A DNA stretch of 64,000 nt from Sesamum alatum (lineage: Eukaryota > Streptophyta > Magnoliopsida > Lamiales > Pedaliaceae): assembly GCA_034509735.1 (NCBI GenBank), contig JACGWO010000006.1, positions 35,891,141-35,955,140 of the forward strand, given 5' to 3'. The notes beneath the pieces were generated by a model, which did not search any database, was not told the DNA's origin, and saw only the letters and a list, made by a program, of their open reading frames with translations. The position numbers were made by a program, and so were the translations under genes. This document shows, one piece after another, positions 50,644 through 63,676 of this stretch; the stretch's first letter is position 1, and every line of letters begins with the position of its first letter.

Positions 50644-53600
50644 TGTTGTTCGTGTTAACGTGTAAAAATGATATATCCTATGGTTAAAAAATACAGTAGG
50701 TCCTTATTTGTGGAACTGCTTTTCAGAATTGTGTTATTCTTTGATTGTCAGCTGTCTTGTGGGATTGCTCATATGTAATAATCCCTAGTAATGTTCTGCC
50801 TTCCCTTGCCTGTTTCAGAGCTGCTGATGTCCTGCCAATTATTGTGGTGTGACATCATTGCCTCAGTATTCTTATAATCTTATTATCTTCTCAGCATCAA
50901 TGTTTTAGGCAGTTGGCGGTAGGGCTAGTTCTTTTGTATTTTGCTTTTCTGGTGTTTTACTCACTATGGTGACTGTTTTACTGCTTTAAATTTCTGGTTA
51001 GAGACCCCAACTTGCATAAGTACACAATTAGGTCTAGCTAGATCTTTCTCTGGTTGTCATCTTCTGTTTCCAGATGCTATCTTTTGGGTACTAAGCATTA
51101 TAGTCTTGGAAGGGTGTTCTGATATTTCATCTACTGACTTCAATAGTTCAGTTTTGCATGTTGTTCTATACAGCTATATTTAAATACAATCACTGGAATC
51201 TGGATATAATTAGGCTAAATTCTCAAGTAGTGGCAAAAATACCACTGTTTTGGGGATTACTCCTCGAGTTAGATGAAAAATATATTTGTTACCCTAATTA
51301 TGTTCTTCACTAGTTTCTAAGTTCTTATTTTGGGTAAGTCCATTTTTAAACTGGGTTGAAGACATGGATTTTATGCTGAATTAGAATATCACGTTGAAGC
51401 TGATTTCCAGCTTATGTTATCAAGCCTCAAAGCCAGGCGTTCTTCCTTGCACAAATGTTATTTGAGTTTTGCTAATATAAATTTTCTTATGCTGAGAGAA
51501 GGAAAATATATGTGAGTGAAAAGAATTTGAATGCTCATATCTAAATCTCTTGTAGGTGTAATCTTACTTAGAAGTAACTTTACCTATACATTGTGCGTTT
51601 TAAATTCCATGACAATTCGGCTTGAAGTTCAAATTCTCTAAATGCAGATAGTCTAAATTTGATATCCTATTTCTTGTTGTGTGAAACTTGTGTCTGCGTC
51701 TGAGACTACTACACGATTTTGACATGAAAATACAGGTCTTCAAAAGATTTTCCAGACACACACAGTCTTATCATGCATGCATACAACTCAGACAGTGCAG
51801 ACTCAATTGTGGATCACCTGGCCTTTCATAAGGCTTTGTGCATTCTGATGGGCTGGAACTATTTGATGCCCCCTGATAACTCAAAAGCCTATCAGAATTT
51901 TTCTGCAGATGATGCAGAAGCAAACCAAGATGATCTGATTATATGGCCACCTTCTGTTTTTAATTCATAATACTATCACAGGAAAAGGTAGAGATGGTCG
52001 TATGGAAGGTATAGGAAACAGAGCAATGGATAGTATTCTTAGAGGTATCATGCACCCCATCCTTTATTATTTTTTCTGCTTTCCAATGAATGAGATGTTC
52101 TTTTAAATTGTCTGTCCATCTTTCGAGCTGCATTAGCAATTGATTTATGTGGTTTATTGCACCCGCTGAAGGGTTCTGGTGTTCTTCATGTTTAATCCAT
52201 GGTTGTCATGTTTACTTTGTTATCTTATATAACTCTTTACTTGACCTAATAAATTTATTTACTACCACTATCATCTGGATTGCCCGTATCTGTGTGCACT
52301 GTTACCACACCTCCACCATGACGAGTTCCCTCCACTGGTGGTTGCAGATGGCTGGAGAACTGCAGTAATTGTCATATAGCTTTCTTATTCTACTTGCCTC
52401 CATGTCACCTAGTTGTTTCCATGATATTGTGGAAAAGCACTTAAACTGACTCTTTCAGTCTGCAAGCCGAGTCTGGGATAGTGTCAGTTAATTGAAAGCA
52501 GAACAATATCGATTTAACTTTTTACCACGTTACATATGCACAGTTTGATTATGTTATCTAATTTGGGGAGGAAGTTGTGTGAGATTAATGGCACTAAGTT
52601 TCCTTGACTATGTTATCAAATTTGGGGAGGACGTTGAGTGAACTACTGATATTAAGTTTCCTAGTCCTAAGGTACCTTTTCGTCAATGTTAAGTACCAGC
52701 TACTGGGTTTAACTTGTTTATGCACTTATTTAGATTTAGGCTTGTCTTTTCTGGTGAGCTGAGTAGCTTATTACCACCTGGAGAGCAGATGCTGGCATCA
52801 GCTTTGCTTTGTTGCATTATAGTCTATTTCTATCTACATCAGTTTGACCGCATGCTATATTATTGATTAGGTCTCACACTGATAAGTGGATGGGTTGTTT
52901 TGTCACATTGCGATACTTTATATTTTCATTCTTTTATATTTGCATCTGCCATTTTATTTTGCTAGCTTTGGTGGTTCATTTGCTGGATTACTGTGTTAGA
53001 GAAACGTAAGTTCCGTGGTCCAATTCGCTGACATTTTTGGTGGCTGGAATTAAGTTGTAGGCTCGTGGCATTCTAGGCTTTTCAACATGCCTTTATACAC
53101 TGCAGGGGAATACTAGTCCTTTTATTCCTCTTATTTTCTTTATTTCACTCAGAGCCTTATAGTTATCAAGACCTGCAAGCTTGCTTTTGCCATCTGAACA
53201 GTTATATTATTGAATTCTTTTTGTTCTTTATGCCACCCGAAAATTGAAAGGGAGAATGCAGGGAGCAGGTGAATTGAGAATGATATTGACCCTTTTTCTT
53301 TTAAGATTATTATTTTTTGCCTTGTCCTGTTAGGCTTCATACTTCTGGAAGTCTCATTTAGCTTATTCATGGATTGGGATAATGCTATTCCTGCTCTGTA
53401 TCTGATTGTCTGTCTCTCTCCCCTCTCCCTGTTTCTTCTCCTTTAGTAGGATTGAAGTCAGGAAGCAATGTTGTTACTTTTCATATTGATCGCTAAGAGT
53501 GAATTGAAAAATTAGTTAGACACCCTCTCCTTTGATGATGTTGGATTATCCATAATGTATGTGCTGTCATGGTTCAGCCTAAACGCTTAGGCTTGTCGAT

Positions 53601-54736
53601 CTTGTTTTAGTGATTTATGTTTTTGCAATAACAGAGGATTCATGACCGTAGATCTATTGTTTTCAGGAGGTGAAAAATAGTATTTCCTCCCTTAGACTTG
53701 CAAGACTCATTGCAGCCGCTCTTCCTCCTGATTGGTTTTTCTTCCTTGATGTAGGAGTTGTGTATTAAATTATGGCTTGCAACAGCCTATGTGATGTACC
53801 AACTTTTTTACACTTACAATTTGGATAAGTAGAATGAACTGGAGCAAGTTGGTCATCTGGATTTATAAGTCTTTTGATGGCATAAATCAATAGCAAGTCA
53901 GGGTAACTGTAGAATAGCAGTGTTACCCTTCTAACTAATCTAATACAATGGATATCCCTGCTTTGGTAGATTGCAAAGAAACAAACACCCGTTTGCCCAA
54001 CCGGTGAAGGCAAATTTGGGTTTCCCACACCTCGTGAGATATTCAGTTTGCCTTGATTTTATACAAATGCTTAGAAACTTCTCCATGTTCTGAACCATTT
54101 AGGCCAATATCCATATACATAAATTCTGCTCTTGCTTGCTCCCGGAGTTGATCAAGTATCGTTCTGACTGTTAATCTCCATTGGTAGTATGTTTTTGGTA
54201 GATAAATATCAGGCAGGATAATTCTTGTTTGAGTGGTCTAAAATTATGAAAGCTGCCTTGTACAATTTGGTGTTTTGATGATGAAATCAATTTGTGGCTG
54301 CTATTGTTCTAACATTTCACCAATGCTTTAATGGTGATTTACCACTATTGGGATCCTTATGAATCTTGTCTTGATAGATCTTGGATTTACTAGTGGCAAG
54401 TCGATGTCCTTGTACTCAAGAGAAGGTCATCTGGGGATTCATACGGTGAAATTCTCAGGCGACGAGTCAGGGCTGAAGGAGGCCCTGAGGCTGTGTGATT
54501 ACTTCGAGAGGGAGAAACGGGGGCGAAAGTCTTGGGCCCGGGTGCAACCTCTTAAGGATGACGAAAACAACCCGAACCTAGTGAGATTGGAGGGCAAGTC
54601 AGGAGAGAAGAAGAGAGTATTCTATGGTCATCTGGCAACTGTTGCAGATTTAGACAAGGTTACTTTTGAGATCAAGAAGAAGGTATCAATTGTGAGCATG
54701 AGGGACTTCAAGCAGCAGCAGCAGCACTCCAAATGA
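41265..54736 (+). CDS. XS-domain protein with zf-XS-like motif; frameshifted in exon 2, giant first intron
   Basis: Exons are 41265-42148, 51736-52044 and 54378-54736; corrected length would be about 516 residues. The N-terminus is Pro/Ser/Thr-rich and basic. The exon 1/2 junction gives a C2H2-like motif (PCLACGR, then HSLIMHAYNS) as in zf-XS. The XS domain covers WPPSV, GRDGRMEGIGNRAMDS, DLGFTSGKSMSLYSREG and HLGIHTVKFSGDESG. XS proteins include SGS3, an RNA-binding RNA-silencing factor; this one resembles the Arabidopsis At3g22430 group, whose role I do not know. As printed, exon 2 stops at 51968-51970. One T fewer in the T5 run near 51957-51961 restores the XS frame. Intron 1 (9.6 kb) holds a copia element and a hAT MITE. 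It may be intact, misread, or newly broken. Confidence 0.85.
42754..43316. mobile_element. hAT-type MITE, 563 bp, with 8-bp target duplication
   Basis: The element is flanked by a perfect 8-bp direct repeat GGTATTAG (42746-42753 and 43317-43324). The ends are short inverted repeats: CATAGTT at the left, AACTATG at the right. An 8-bp duplication is the hAT signature. Both ends carry GGCGCA/TGCGCC-rich sequence that pairs imperfectly. No transposase is encoded. It lies in intron 1 of the XS gene. Confidence 0.85.
45296..45300 (+). repeat. Target-site duplication, left of the copia element
   Basis: ATTAT here is repeated at 50195-50199 directly after the other LTR. A 5-bp duplication is usual for LTR retrotransposons. 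Confidence 0.9.
45301..45492 (-). repeat. 3' LTR of the copia element
   Basis: 192 bp; on the minus strand it starts TGTTAGAATATT and ends CTTCGTACA. It contains a 37-bp internal tandem duplication (CTACACCTATAGAAGAGACC...). It is identical by eye to the other LTR. Confidence 0.95.
45493..45503 (-). other. Polypurine tract of the copia element
   Basis: The minus strand reads TTGAGGGGGAG immediately before the 3' LTR, the expected position and composition of the second-strand primer. Confidence 0.85.
45500..49579 (-). pseudogene. Copia gag-pol region, interrupted
   Basis: From ATG 49579 (minus) the gag part has a UBN2-type capsid region and a CCHC knuckle (CTHCGRTNHVVEKCW). Protease shows WMLDSGATTH. 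Integrase has HCRLGHPS, CESCQLGKHH, VDDYSRMTWVYLL, RTDNALEY and QNGVAERKHRHLL. Reverse transcriptase has QMDIKNAFLYGDL and YVDDILITGSD. RNase H has YSDADYAGSKDDRKSTSGY and ends near ADVFTKAL. The frame changes near 48356 (T8 run), near 46857 (A4 run) and near 45834-45840 (two single-base losses); all are in or beside short runs of one base. They could be real inactivating mutations or read errors. The domain set is otherwise complete. Confidence 0.93.
49580..49990 (-). other. GC-rich leader of the copia element
   Basis: Between the primer site and gag lies a segment that is much richer in G and C (about 49670-49870) than anything else in the window, followed by a poly-T/poly-A run (about 49907-49932 on plus). 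Open frames on both strands here come from composition. It could be an acquired sequence in the leader. I recognise no gene. Confidence 0.6.
49991..50002 (-). other. Primer binding site of the copia element
   Basis: The minus strand reads TGGTATAAGAGC directly after the 5' LTR. It matches the usual plant initiator-Met-tRNA primer site TGGTATCAGAGC at 11 of 12 positions. Confidence 0.85.
50003..50194 (-). repeat. 5' LTR of the copia element
   Basis: 192 bp, same sequence as 45301-45492. As the upstream LTR of a minus-strand element it would carry the active promoter. Confidence 0.95.
50350..50470. repeat. GGCGCA-rich fragment related to the hAT MITE
   Basis: CATAGTTGTAAATGG followed by ATGGCGCAC and GCCATGGCGCC resembles the left end of the element at 42754. 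No second end or target-site duplication was found, so it is likely a partial copy. Confidence 0.45.
50598..50640. repeat. AT microsatellite
   Basis: About 20 uninterrupted AT dinucleotides in intron 1 of the XS gene. Confidence 0.95.
52045..54377 (+). other. Second intron of the XS gene
   Basis: This 2.3-kb stretch between the AGAG/GTATCA donor and the TTGATAG acceptor has no supported gene. A diverged tandem duplication of about 60 bp (ATGTTATC, then TTTGGGGAGGA) lies near 52550-52670. Confidence 0.6.
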
Positions 54737-56600
54737 CATGTTAGTCATGTGCAGTATGGAGAGATTATTACTTGGTTTTTCTCTGTTTTCTTTTCTATGA
54801 TGATCAGTAAAATCAGACGGTTGTGAATGCAGCAGAGTAATGTGTAGTGTCTTCTGAGGTGTTTGCATAGTATTGGTGGATATATTATATAATTTACATC
54901 TCTTTTTCCCCTTCACATGTTAATAATTAAACAATAATTTTATTGTTACTATTAAAATGAAATAACATTTACCATTAAAATAAATAAAGATTGTTACCAT
55001 GAACGAATTAAATCTGATTGGTTGAAATAATTTAAATTTGAAAGTATAGATTTGTTTTTGTTTTACTAAAAGCCACCATGGTTTAAAATTCCCATGCGTT
55101 TCCATCGAAACTACGAAAACGTTTTCCTTTTGGATGTTATGGAAATAAAAATACATGGTAGTTTCGAAATTATTTAATTTCCTTCGAAACACTTCATTTT
55201 TCTTAATTTTCCTTCGAAATTTTTGAGTTTCCTAAGAAATTTTTTATTTTTCTTAATTTTTCAGCGAAACATTTATTTCATACTTTTAGCTACAAATATA
55301 TAAATTCTTATGTTATACATAAGTATTTTATTTAATGATGAAAAATTTAATATTAAGCTAAATTAGTAATGTTATATGTATAAGTATCAACATAATATAG
55401 ATATTTTATAACACATAATTAGATATAAATATTATATTATTATTTAGTTTCAATAGCAACTACATCAATTAATAAATCCTAATACATAATTATACTACAT
55501 AAAAATAATGTTAATTGATTAAAGATATAAAATTAAACTACATATAGTTGAATTAAAAAAGAAAGATAATATTTTAAATTTTTCTATGACTATTATGTAT
55601 GTTTTTTTAATTTTATGATTTTTCTATAATATTTTCGAAACGTTTTCGAAAAATTTCTAATATTTATAAACTCGAAACATTTATTAAAAACGAAATTTTA
55701 ATCCATGAAAACCACAGCAATATATAACGATTGCATTGGACAAAAATGTAACATGGTACATCAAAATCTGACAGATACACACATTCACTAATGACCAAAA
55801 AAACACACACACACACAAAATCAGGAGAGATGGAGTGGCTGTTGTGGTAGGGTGTCCTTTGGAACCTCCAAAGAACAGAACAGAACAGAACAGACGTATG
55901 TCATCTCCTAGTCATGAACTACCAACCAACGCTTGTCTATTTTGGCCTCGATACGAGTTACTTGGGCGATAAAATAATATATATATATTTTACTTAGAAT
56001 ATTTCGATTGAATAACGCAATCTACCTAATTAAGTGAATTGAGTTCTTTAAAAAATAGTAATTTATACTGAGTTGGGGATAAAGAAATGTAAAACGCATT
56101 ACAAGGGTAGATTGGACAATTTATCTAATGGAACGTAAATGGGGCCGAAGCGTATGATTTCCATAATCTCCATTTTATCTTAGTTGTTGCTGTCAATAAT
56201 ATATTTGTGGCCATTAATTAATTAATATCCAACCATTGTTTCTATATTCAATTAGATAGGCATAATAATGTCCAAGATTATTCTTGTTCTACACTCTATT
56301 AAATTCGGATACAACGCATTCAATCATATTTGACCCTGTTTTATTATTTATACAGATTTATGCTTTTATTTATTGTATCATTATTTTTTTTTAAAAAAAA
56401 ATATAGGTTTGTTTATATTGTTCATCGGGCGTATCAATCAAACAATATTTTGGTGTACGTGGGCCAAATTCAGGCAAGGTTCATTTTCATGGGATAATTC
56501 AGAATTTAAGAAAATTCTGTCCACTATTTTAATAATTATATATCATCGTAATTGACGCAGGCAGCAAAGGATGGGATATGTAAAGTAACAAGAAAAGTCC
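54737..56600. other. Intergenic, AT-rich, with possible decayed element
   Basis: No gene was found. From about 55077 (CATGGTTTAAAATT) to 55712 (AAATTTTAATCCATG) the two ends are weakly inverted copies. CGAAAC/TTTCG blocks recur inside, so a decayed inverted-repeat element is possible. Short CA (55801-55818) and GAACA (55875-55894) microsatellites follow. Confidence 0.4.
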
Positions 56601-57211
56601 ACGGCTGAATAATAATTCCAGTATAAATAATCAAAATTACGAGGTCATTTCATCAAAGACAGAGAAGCCCATTACAAGGTGATTCTGCTTTATTATTCTT
56701 TTCAATTAATTAATTTCCACTGTTCTTCCTATTTCTCTACCCACTGCTGTAAAGAGTAAAAGACTCCAACTTTTTTCTTCTTTTTTTTGGCTACAATTTG
56801 CAGAAAGGAGAAAAAGAGAAGTGGATTAGTCTTACTTTAATCGTGTTTCTGAGGAAAATTTGTTGTGTGGATGAAAAGGGTTTTGTTTCTTTGATGAATT
56901 TCAGCTGGTGAATTATTATTTTAGTTGGTGGAAGAGATAAGTTTTTTTTTTTTCTTTTTTTGGTTTGGTTTTGATGATAAGGGTATGGTTGAAAGATGGG
57001 CTTGAATGGGGGTGTCCCAGTTTGTTAATAAAGTGTTTTTCTTGGACTTTTTGTTTGGCATGCCCCTTCACTTTTTAATGATGTTTCTGCTGCTGTGTGT
57101 TTAGTTTACCATTCACATTTTTACAACTTGGAGAGGCAGAGGAAGAACTGTCAAATTTTGTATTTGGCTGAGGTTGTTCTTGGTGTTTGATTGCAGGAGT
57201 AATATACAAAC
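56601..57211 (+). promoter_or_regulatory. Promoter and leader of the O-acetylserine(thiol)lyase gene
   Basis: A TATA box, TATAAATAA, is at 56622-56630, so transcription probably starts about 30 bases downstream. The leader likely contains an intron, from a donor such as ACAAG/GTGATT near 56679 to the acceptor TTGATTGCAG at 57196, 15 bases before the ATG. This layout is common in cytosolic OAS-TL genes. The donor choice is inference. Confidence 0.5.
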
Positions 57212-59760
<2,549 letters not shown>

Positions 59761-60390
59761 ACAGGTTTTCTGGCTTCACTCAAACAACTATATTGCACAG
59801 TGAATTACTGCATGCAGCATAATGTCGTTGGGGGTACAACTTTAACTTCTTTAAACATGGGGACGGGGTGGAATAATGCGAAGCTGATTTCTCTGTTCGT
59901 AGATGTGAAATCGGGCAGTTTTATATCAGCTGTTTGTCGACTTTATTGTATGTGGTCTTGCTTTGGTATCCTCCGCAGTTTGACATCTTTACTTAATACT
60001 CTGCTGCCATCGGCCTGTTTCATTTCAGTTGTTTGGTGCAGTTTCTCTTATTTAGCTTTGCCTGTGTCTCTTGGATGGTTGTCCATAGCTGTACAAGCTT
60101 GTCGTGCTAGACATCATGCCTAGGTTGTGTACTATAAATGGCAACGATATCATTCATGGGAAATGCGACTAGCATTTACCCTCGATGAACGTAATTATAT
60201 GAGAACGTACACAGAAAGAGATGTAAGAAGATACAAATATTATGTTGTTGTTGATCATTTTAAGCTGTGGCCATAGGTTATCAGAAATGCGCCTGGACAG
60301 AAACGCATTTTTGATAAGCTGTTTTCACGGGCTATCAAAAATGCGCTGGACAGAAACGGTCATGTGATAAGCTGTGACTACAAAATAACA
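59761..60390. other. 3' flank of OAS-TL, with a short duplicated block
   Basis: After a probable 3' UTR, the block at 60264-60385 contains two diverged copies of GGNTATCA(G/A)AAATGCGC followed by TGGACAGAAACG, each with GATAAGCTGTG nearby. It abuts the NLR fragment. No gene was found. Confidence 0.5.
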
Positions 60391-60392
60391 TG

Positions 60393-60668
60393 TCAGAACG
60401 ATTTGTCCAACATTTTAAGGATAGCTTCATCACTCATTAACATACCACCATTGTTGGTTAAAGATTCAAGTATTCTCTTGAAAATACTTGTGATGGAACC
60501 GGAATATCCAGTTACACAAGCCCGAGCCTTCGCATTGAAACGTTGCTTTATTTGCCGGTCATTGAAGATGGATCGAGCTAAAGTTGTCTTTCCAATACCT
60601 TCCATCCCGACAATGGGAACGACCAAGACAACACCATCATTTGGATTAACTAGCATATTGATTATCAT
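60393..60668 (-). pseudogene. NB-ARC (NLR resistance-gene) fragment
   Basis: The minus-strand frame contains VVPIVGMEGIGKTTLARSIF, an intact P-loop (kinase-1a) motif, then NDRQIKQRFNAKARACVTGY in the place of the RNBS-A motif. It starts and ends abruptly, with no coiled coil, kinase-2, GLPL, MHD or LRR parts nearby. It is about 92 codons against the roughly 800-1,200 residues of a full gene. It is therefore a relic or captured fragment. Confidence 0.85.
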
Positions 60669-60678
60669 AGAAGCTTAG

Positions 60679-61795
60679 AGTCCACACGGCGTGGAGCCTC
60701 TCAACGTAGGTCGTCTCGACTCTCGAAACTAACATGTGGTTGTCCTTAAATCTTCTTTTATCATCTATTATGTGATAATAATATTAAGGGAAAATAATAC
60801 TTCCCGTAATTCAAAGTATTTTCACTGTTGATTATAGGATTTTAGATTTTGGTTAGTAACTTTTAAACAGTAGCGTTTTTTGTTTTGTAGTATATTTTCG
60901 TTAGATATTTTAACAAAAAATATCACGTGCTTAGCACGTGATTATTAAGGCATTTATATTTTTGGGCCCATTGGTTGTGGATTCCCATTTGTCAAAAAGT
61001 AGCATTTTTTGTTCAATGTGCTTTACGATCACGTTGTTTTTTCCGTTAAATACGTAAGAGGGTGTCATGTGATCAAAAGTGCTATTTTTTTTAAATTTAC
61101 TGGTTAAAAAATAAGAATATCGTGATTAATGGGACCAAAATTTAAAAGATCCTAAATTACGTGATGAAAATACTATTTTCGATAATAATAGTAATCAACT
61201 GGCTCAAATTCAAATTGAAGATATAAATCGAATTCAATTTACTATGAATATTTATATAGCAAGTCGAACTTTATTACTATTTATGTTAAAAAACCACAAT
61301 TGTTTTGTTTTCTTTTTCTCTATGAAATACTTATACCGAACAAAGTTGGCCAATGAGATATGTTCCTGCTCCATGCCAACTTTAATTATATTTTTTTCGT
61401 AATTTAGCTCATTCTATCACTATTAAAAAAAAAGATTATTTTCTATATTTGTAATGAATATAATTTAAAATTATATAAATTAATATTATCAATAACAATT
61501 AAACAAAACAATATAAATACTTAAGGTGACTACAATTAAATAAGTAAAGCATTTTTTCATTATTCTTATGGTTAACCATGGGGTTTTTTGTTAATATTTT
61601 GGTCTCGTTCGCGAAAACAATGCACAATAGCTCTGACATAGTGATATGAATGTGTAAAAAGGATTTAACAGGATTTGATATCACAAATTAATAAAATTCG
61701 AAAAAAGAAAAGAAATGAAACCTCGAAATTTGAAGAATTTGGTCAAGAGATACTTCAGTGCTGTCATATAATAGCTTATATTATATAGGCTGATT
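60679..61795. other. Intergenic, no gene
   Basis: AT-rich with short frames only. CACGTGCTTAGCACGTGATT near 60924-60943 is a short palindrome containing two CACGTG G-box cores. Confidence 0.45.
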
Positions 61796-61796
61796 A

Positions 61797-62459
61797 AGAG
61801 CGGGTTTGGCTAATCTTATTTAAAAAATCTTATAAATTTATACGTTTTATAAGATGTTTATAGAGTTTACAGGATGTTAGATTGTATTTTTATAAAAGTT
61901 CATAAAGTGTTTATATAAAATAAGATTATAGAGCTCATAAGATATTAGTAATGACAAATTTATTATTATTTTGAAAAAAATAATTAAAATCTTATAAATA
62001 AATTAGCAATTTTTTACTTTTTTTTCAAATAGTTTATCAACTCATAACATCTTATTTGTAAAACTTATAATCTCTTTTCCTAAAAAAATTATCAAATAAT
62101 AATATTTAACTAGTGATTTATGGCACACTCTATATGTGTGCAACTTCTATAATACTATTTAAATTAAAATATTTATAAAATTTTATTTTAATAAAATATA
62201 TATAAAATAATAAGTTAATATTAAATTTATAAAAAAAATAGTGACAAAAAATATGAATAAAATTAAAGAAACTATTAAAAGATAATGAAAGAATGAAAAA
62301 TTAGATGAGAAAATAAAAAAAAATAAAAAATATATAAAAAAAAACAGATAAAAAAAGGAGAGACGTTAAATAGGTGCTCTCCTTTAATATAAAGTATAGA
62401 TAATATCTTACAAACTTTCAAACATCTTATAAGAGGTTTGAAAAAACAAAACCCGCCCG
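61797..62459. repeat. Possible hAT-like MITE split by a Helitron
   Basis: GAGCGGGTTTGGCTAATCTT at the left is roughly inverted at the right end (AAAACAAAACCCGCCCG). AATCTTATAAA/TTATAAGATG blocks repeat between them. The Helitron at 62110-62400 sits inside. The target duplication is not clear. Confidence 0.45.
62110..62400 (-). mobile_element. Short non-autonomous Helitron, copy 2
   Basis: Read on the minus strand, it starts TCTATACTTTATATTAAAGG after an A. It ends with a hairpin (GCACAC, loop, GTGTGC), then CATAAATCACTAG before a T. The family is the same as 3789-4103: both share the 5' TCTATACT...TTAA(A/G)GG and GAGAGCA blocks and an A-rich interior. Confidence 0.8.
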
Positions 62460-62592
62460 TTGAGCTCCTTATAGATTGGAGGGTGCACTTAAGCCAACTT
62501 TAAATTCCTAGGCTGTTGGGCCCAACTAAGCCGAATTCTGGACCTTGTTTGAAGCCCAAATAGAAAGTAAAACCCATTTGACATTAAGGGCC

Positions 62593-62873
62593 AGGTAAAA
62601 TCGCAAAATCAACAGTACAATTTAGGATAATTTCATATTTAATATCACATTTTATAAAATTTTAAACTTAATCTCATATTTTGTTAAAAAATATAAAATA
62701 ATTCCAAAATTGGACCATATTTTGCAACATTGTGGTTTTTTTTTTTTTTTTTTCCAATGAGTTTTGTAATTTTTAATAAAATATGGAGTTAATATTAAAA
62801 TTTTATAAATCGTGAAATCAAATATGGAATCATTCTAAACTATATTACTGGTTTTGCAATTTTGCCTTAAAAG
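62593..62873. repeat. Inverted-repeat MITE-like element, about 280 bp
   Basis: The left arm, through TAAAATCGCAAAATCAACAG, GGATAATTTCATATTTAAT and TTTATAAAATTTTAA, matches the right arm in inverted form (TTAAAATTTTATAAA, then TTGCAATTTTGCCTTA). A poly-T run sits near the middle. No coding sequence is present. Confidence 0.6.
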
Positions 62874-63034
62874 GTAGAGACATGGCCTGAGCAGCCATCT
62901 ATTCACACCAGACCAGACATAGTAGTAACATAGTATTTTTTCGTTGAAGAGAAAACCAACCACAAATACATCAATCAAACAAATACTGATGATTCATTTA
63001 CTCACACAGGAATTACATCAAACACCATCACGGC

Positions 63035-63676
63035 TCACAAATCGTACACTTGCTTCCCCGTGAATTTCACCTCAATCGGGCTCACGTTTTTACCGATGGA
63101 TCTCATGTTCTGCCCCACTCCCGTACGCCCCGCGTTCACCTTCTCCGGGTACACTCCGTCTTTCGGGTGTAAATACTGCACTTCTCCGTTCGGGAACACC
63201 CGGTAGAACTGGTACTTGATCTTGTACTTGGACCTCAGCCTTGTGCCCAGCGCCAAGCACTGCTCCTTCCTCGCCAGTTTCAGCAAGTTCGGCCCCTGCC
63301 TCATGATCGCCGCCCCGCCGGTGGGCATCTCGAACACTTGTTCCTTAGGGGACTCCCAGGTGATGACGTAGAACTCCTCCACTTGGGCTTTGCGCAGGAG
63401 CCCGCCAGTGCTGCCGCCGAAGATCGGGGACGGGGTGTTGGGGTCGAGTTCCGGTGGGGTGAATCCCGCTGGAGCAGCTTCGGGCTCTTTTGTTGCAGGT
63501 GGGGCTTCCTCAGACATGGCGCGGATGGGGCGGTGAGCCACGGCGGAGGCGCCCTTCATTGGCTTAGGAGTGGAGAATTGTGCGAGGGAGTGTTTCCATG
63601 GCGCCGCCACGCGGTCGGCGGATTTAGGGGCGGAGAGGGTGGGGGTGAAGAGGGAGGATTGGGTCGCCATGGCCAT
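63035..63676 (-). CDS. PSAD: Photosystem I subunit II (PsaD), chloroplast precursor
   Basis: A single exon of 213 residues. PsaD is the stromal PSI extrinsic subunit that docks ferredoxin. The first about 50 residues ([20 protein letters not shown]...) form a stromal transit peptide rich in Ser, Ala and Thr, followed by a Pro/Glu-rich mature N-terminus ([16 protein letters not shown]). The conserved body has [76 protein letters not shown] and the end FTGKQVYDL. The length matches other plant PsaD precursors (about 205-215). The lack of introns is the rule for plant PsaD. Confidence 0.98.
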   Translation of the reverse strand: MAMATQSSLFTPTLSAPKSADRVAAPWKHSLAQFSTPKPMKGASAVAHRPIRAMSEEAPPATKEPEAAPAGFTPPELDPNTPSPIFGGSTGGLLRKAQVEEFYVITWESPKEQVFEMPTGGAAIMRQGPNLLKLARKEQCLALGTRLRSKYKIKYQFYRVFPNGEVQYLHPKDGVYPEKVNAGRTGVGQNMRSIGKNVSPIEVKFTGKQVYDL

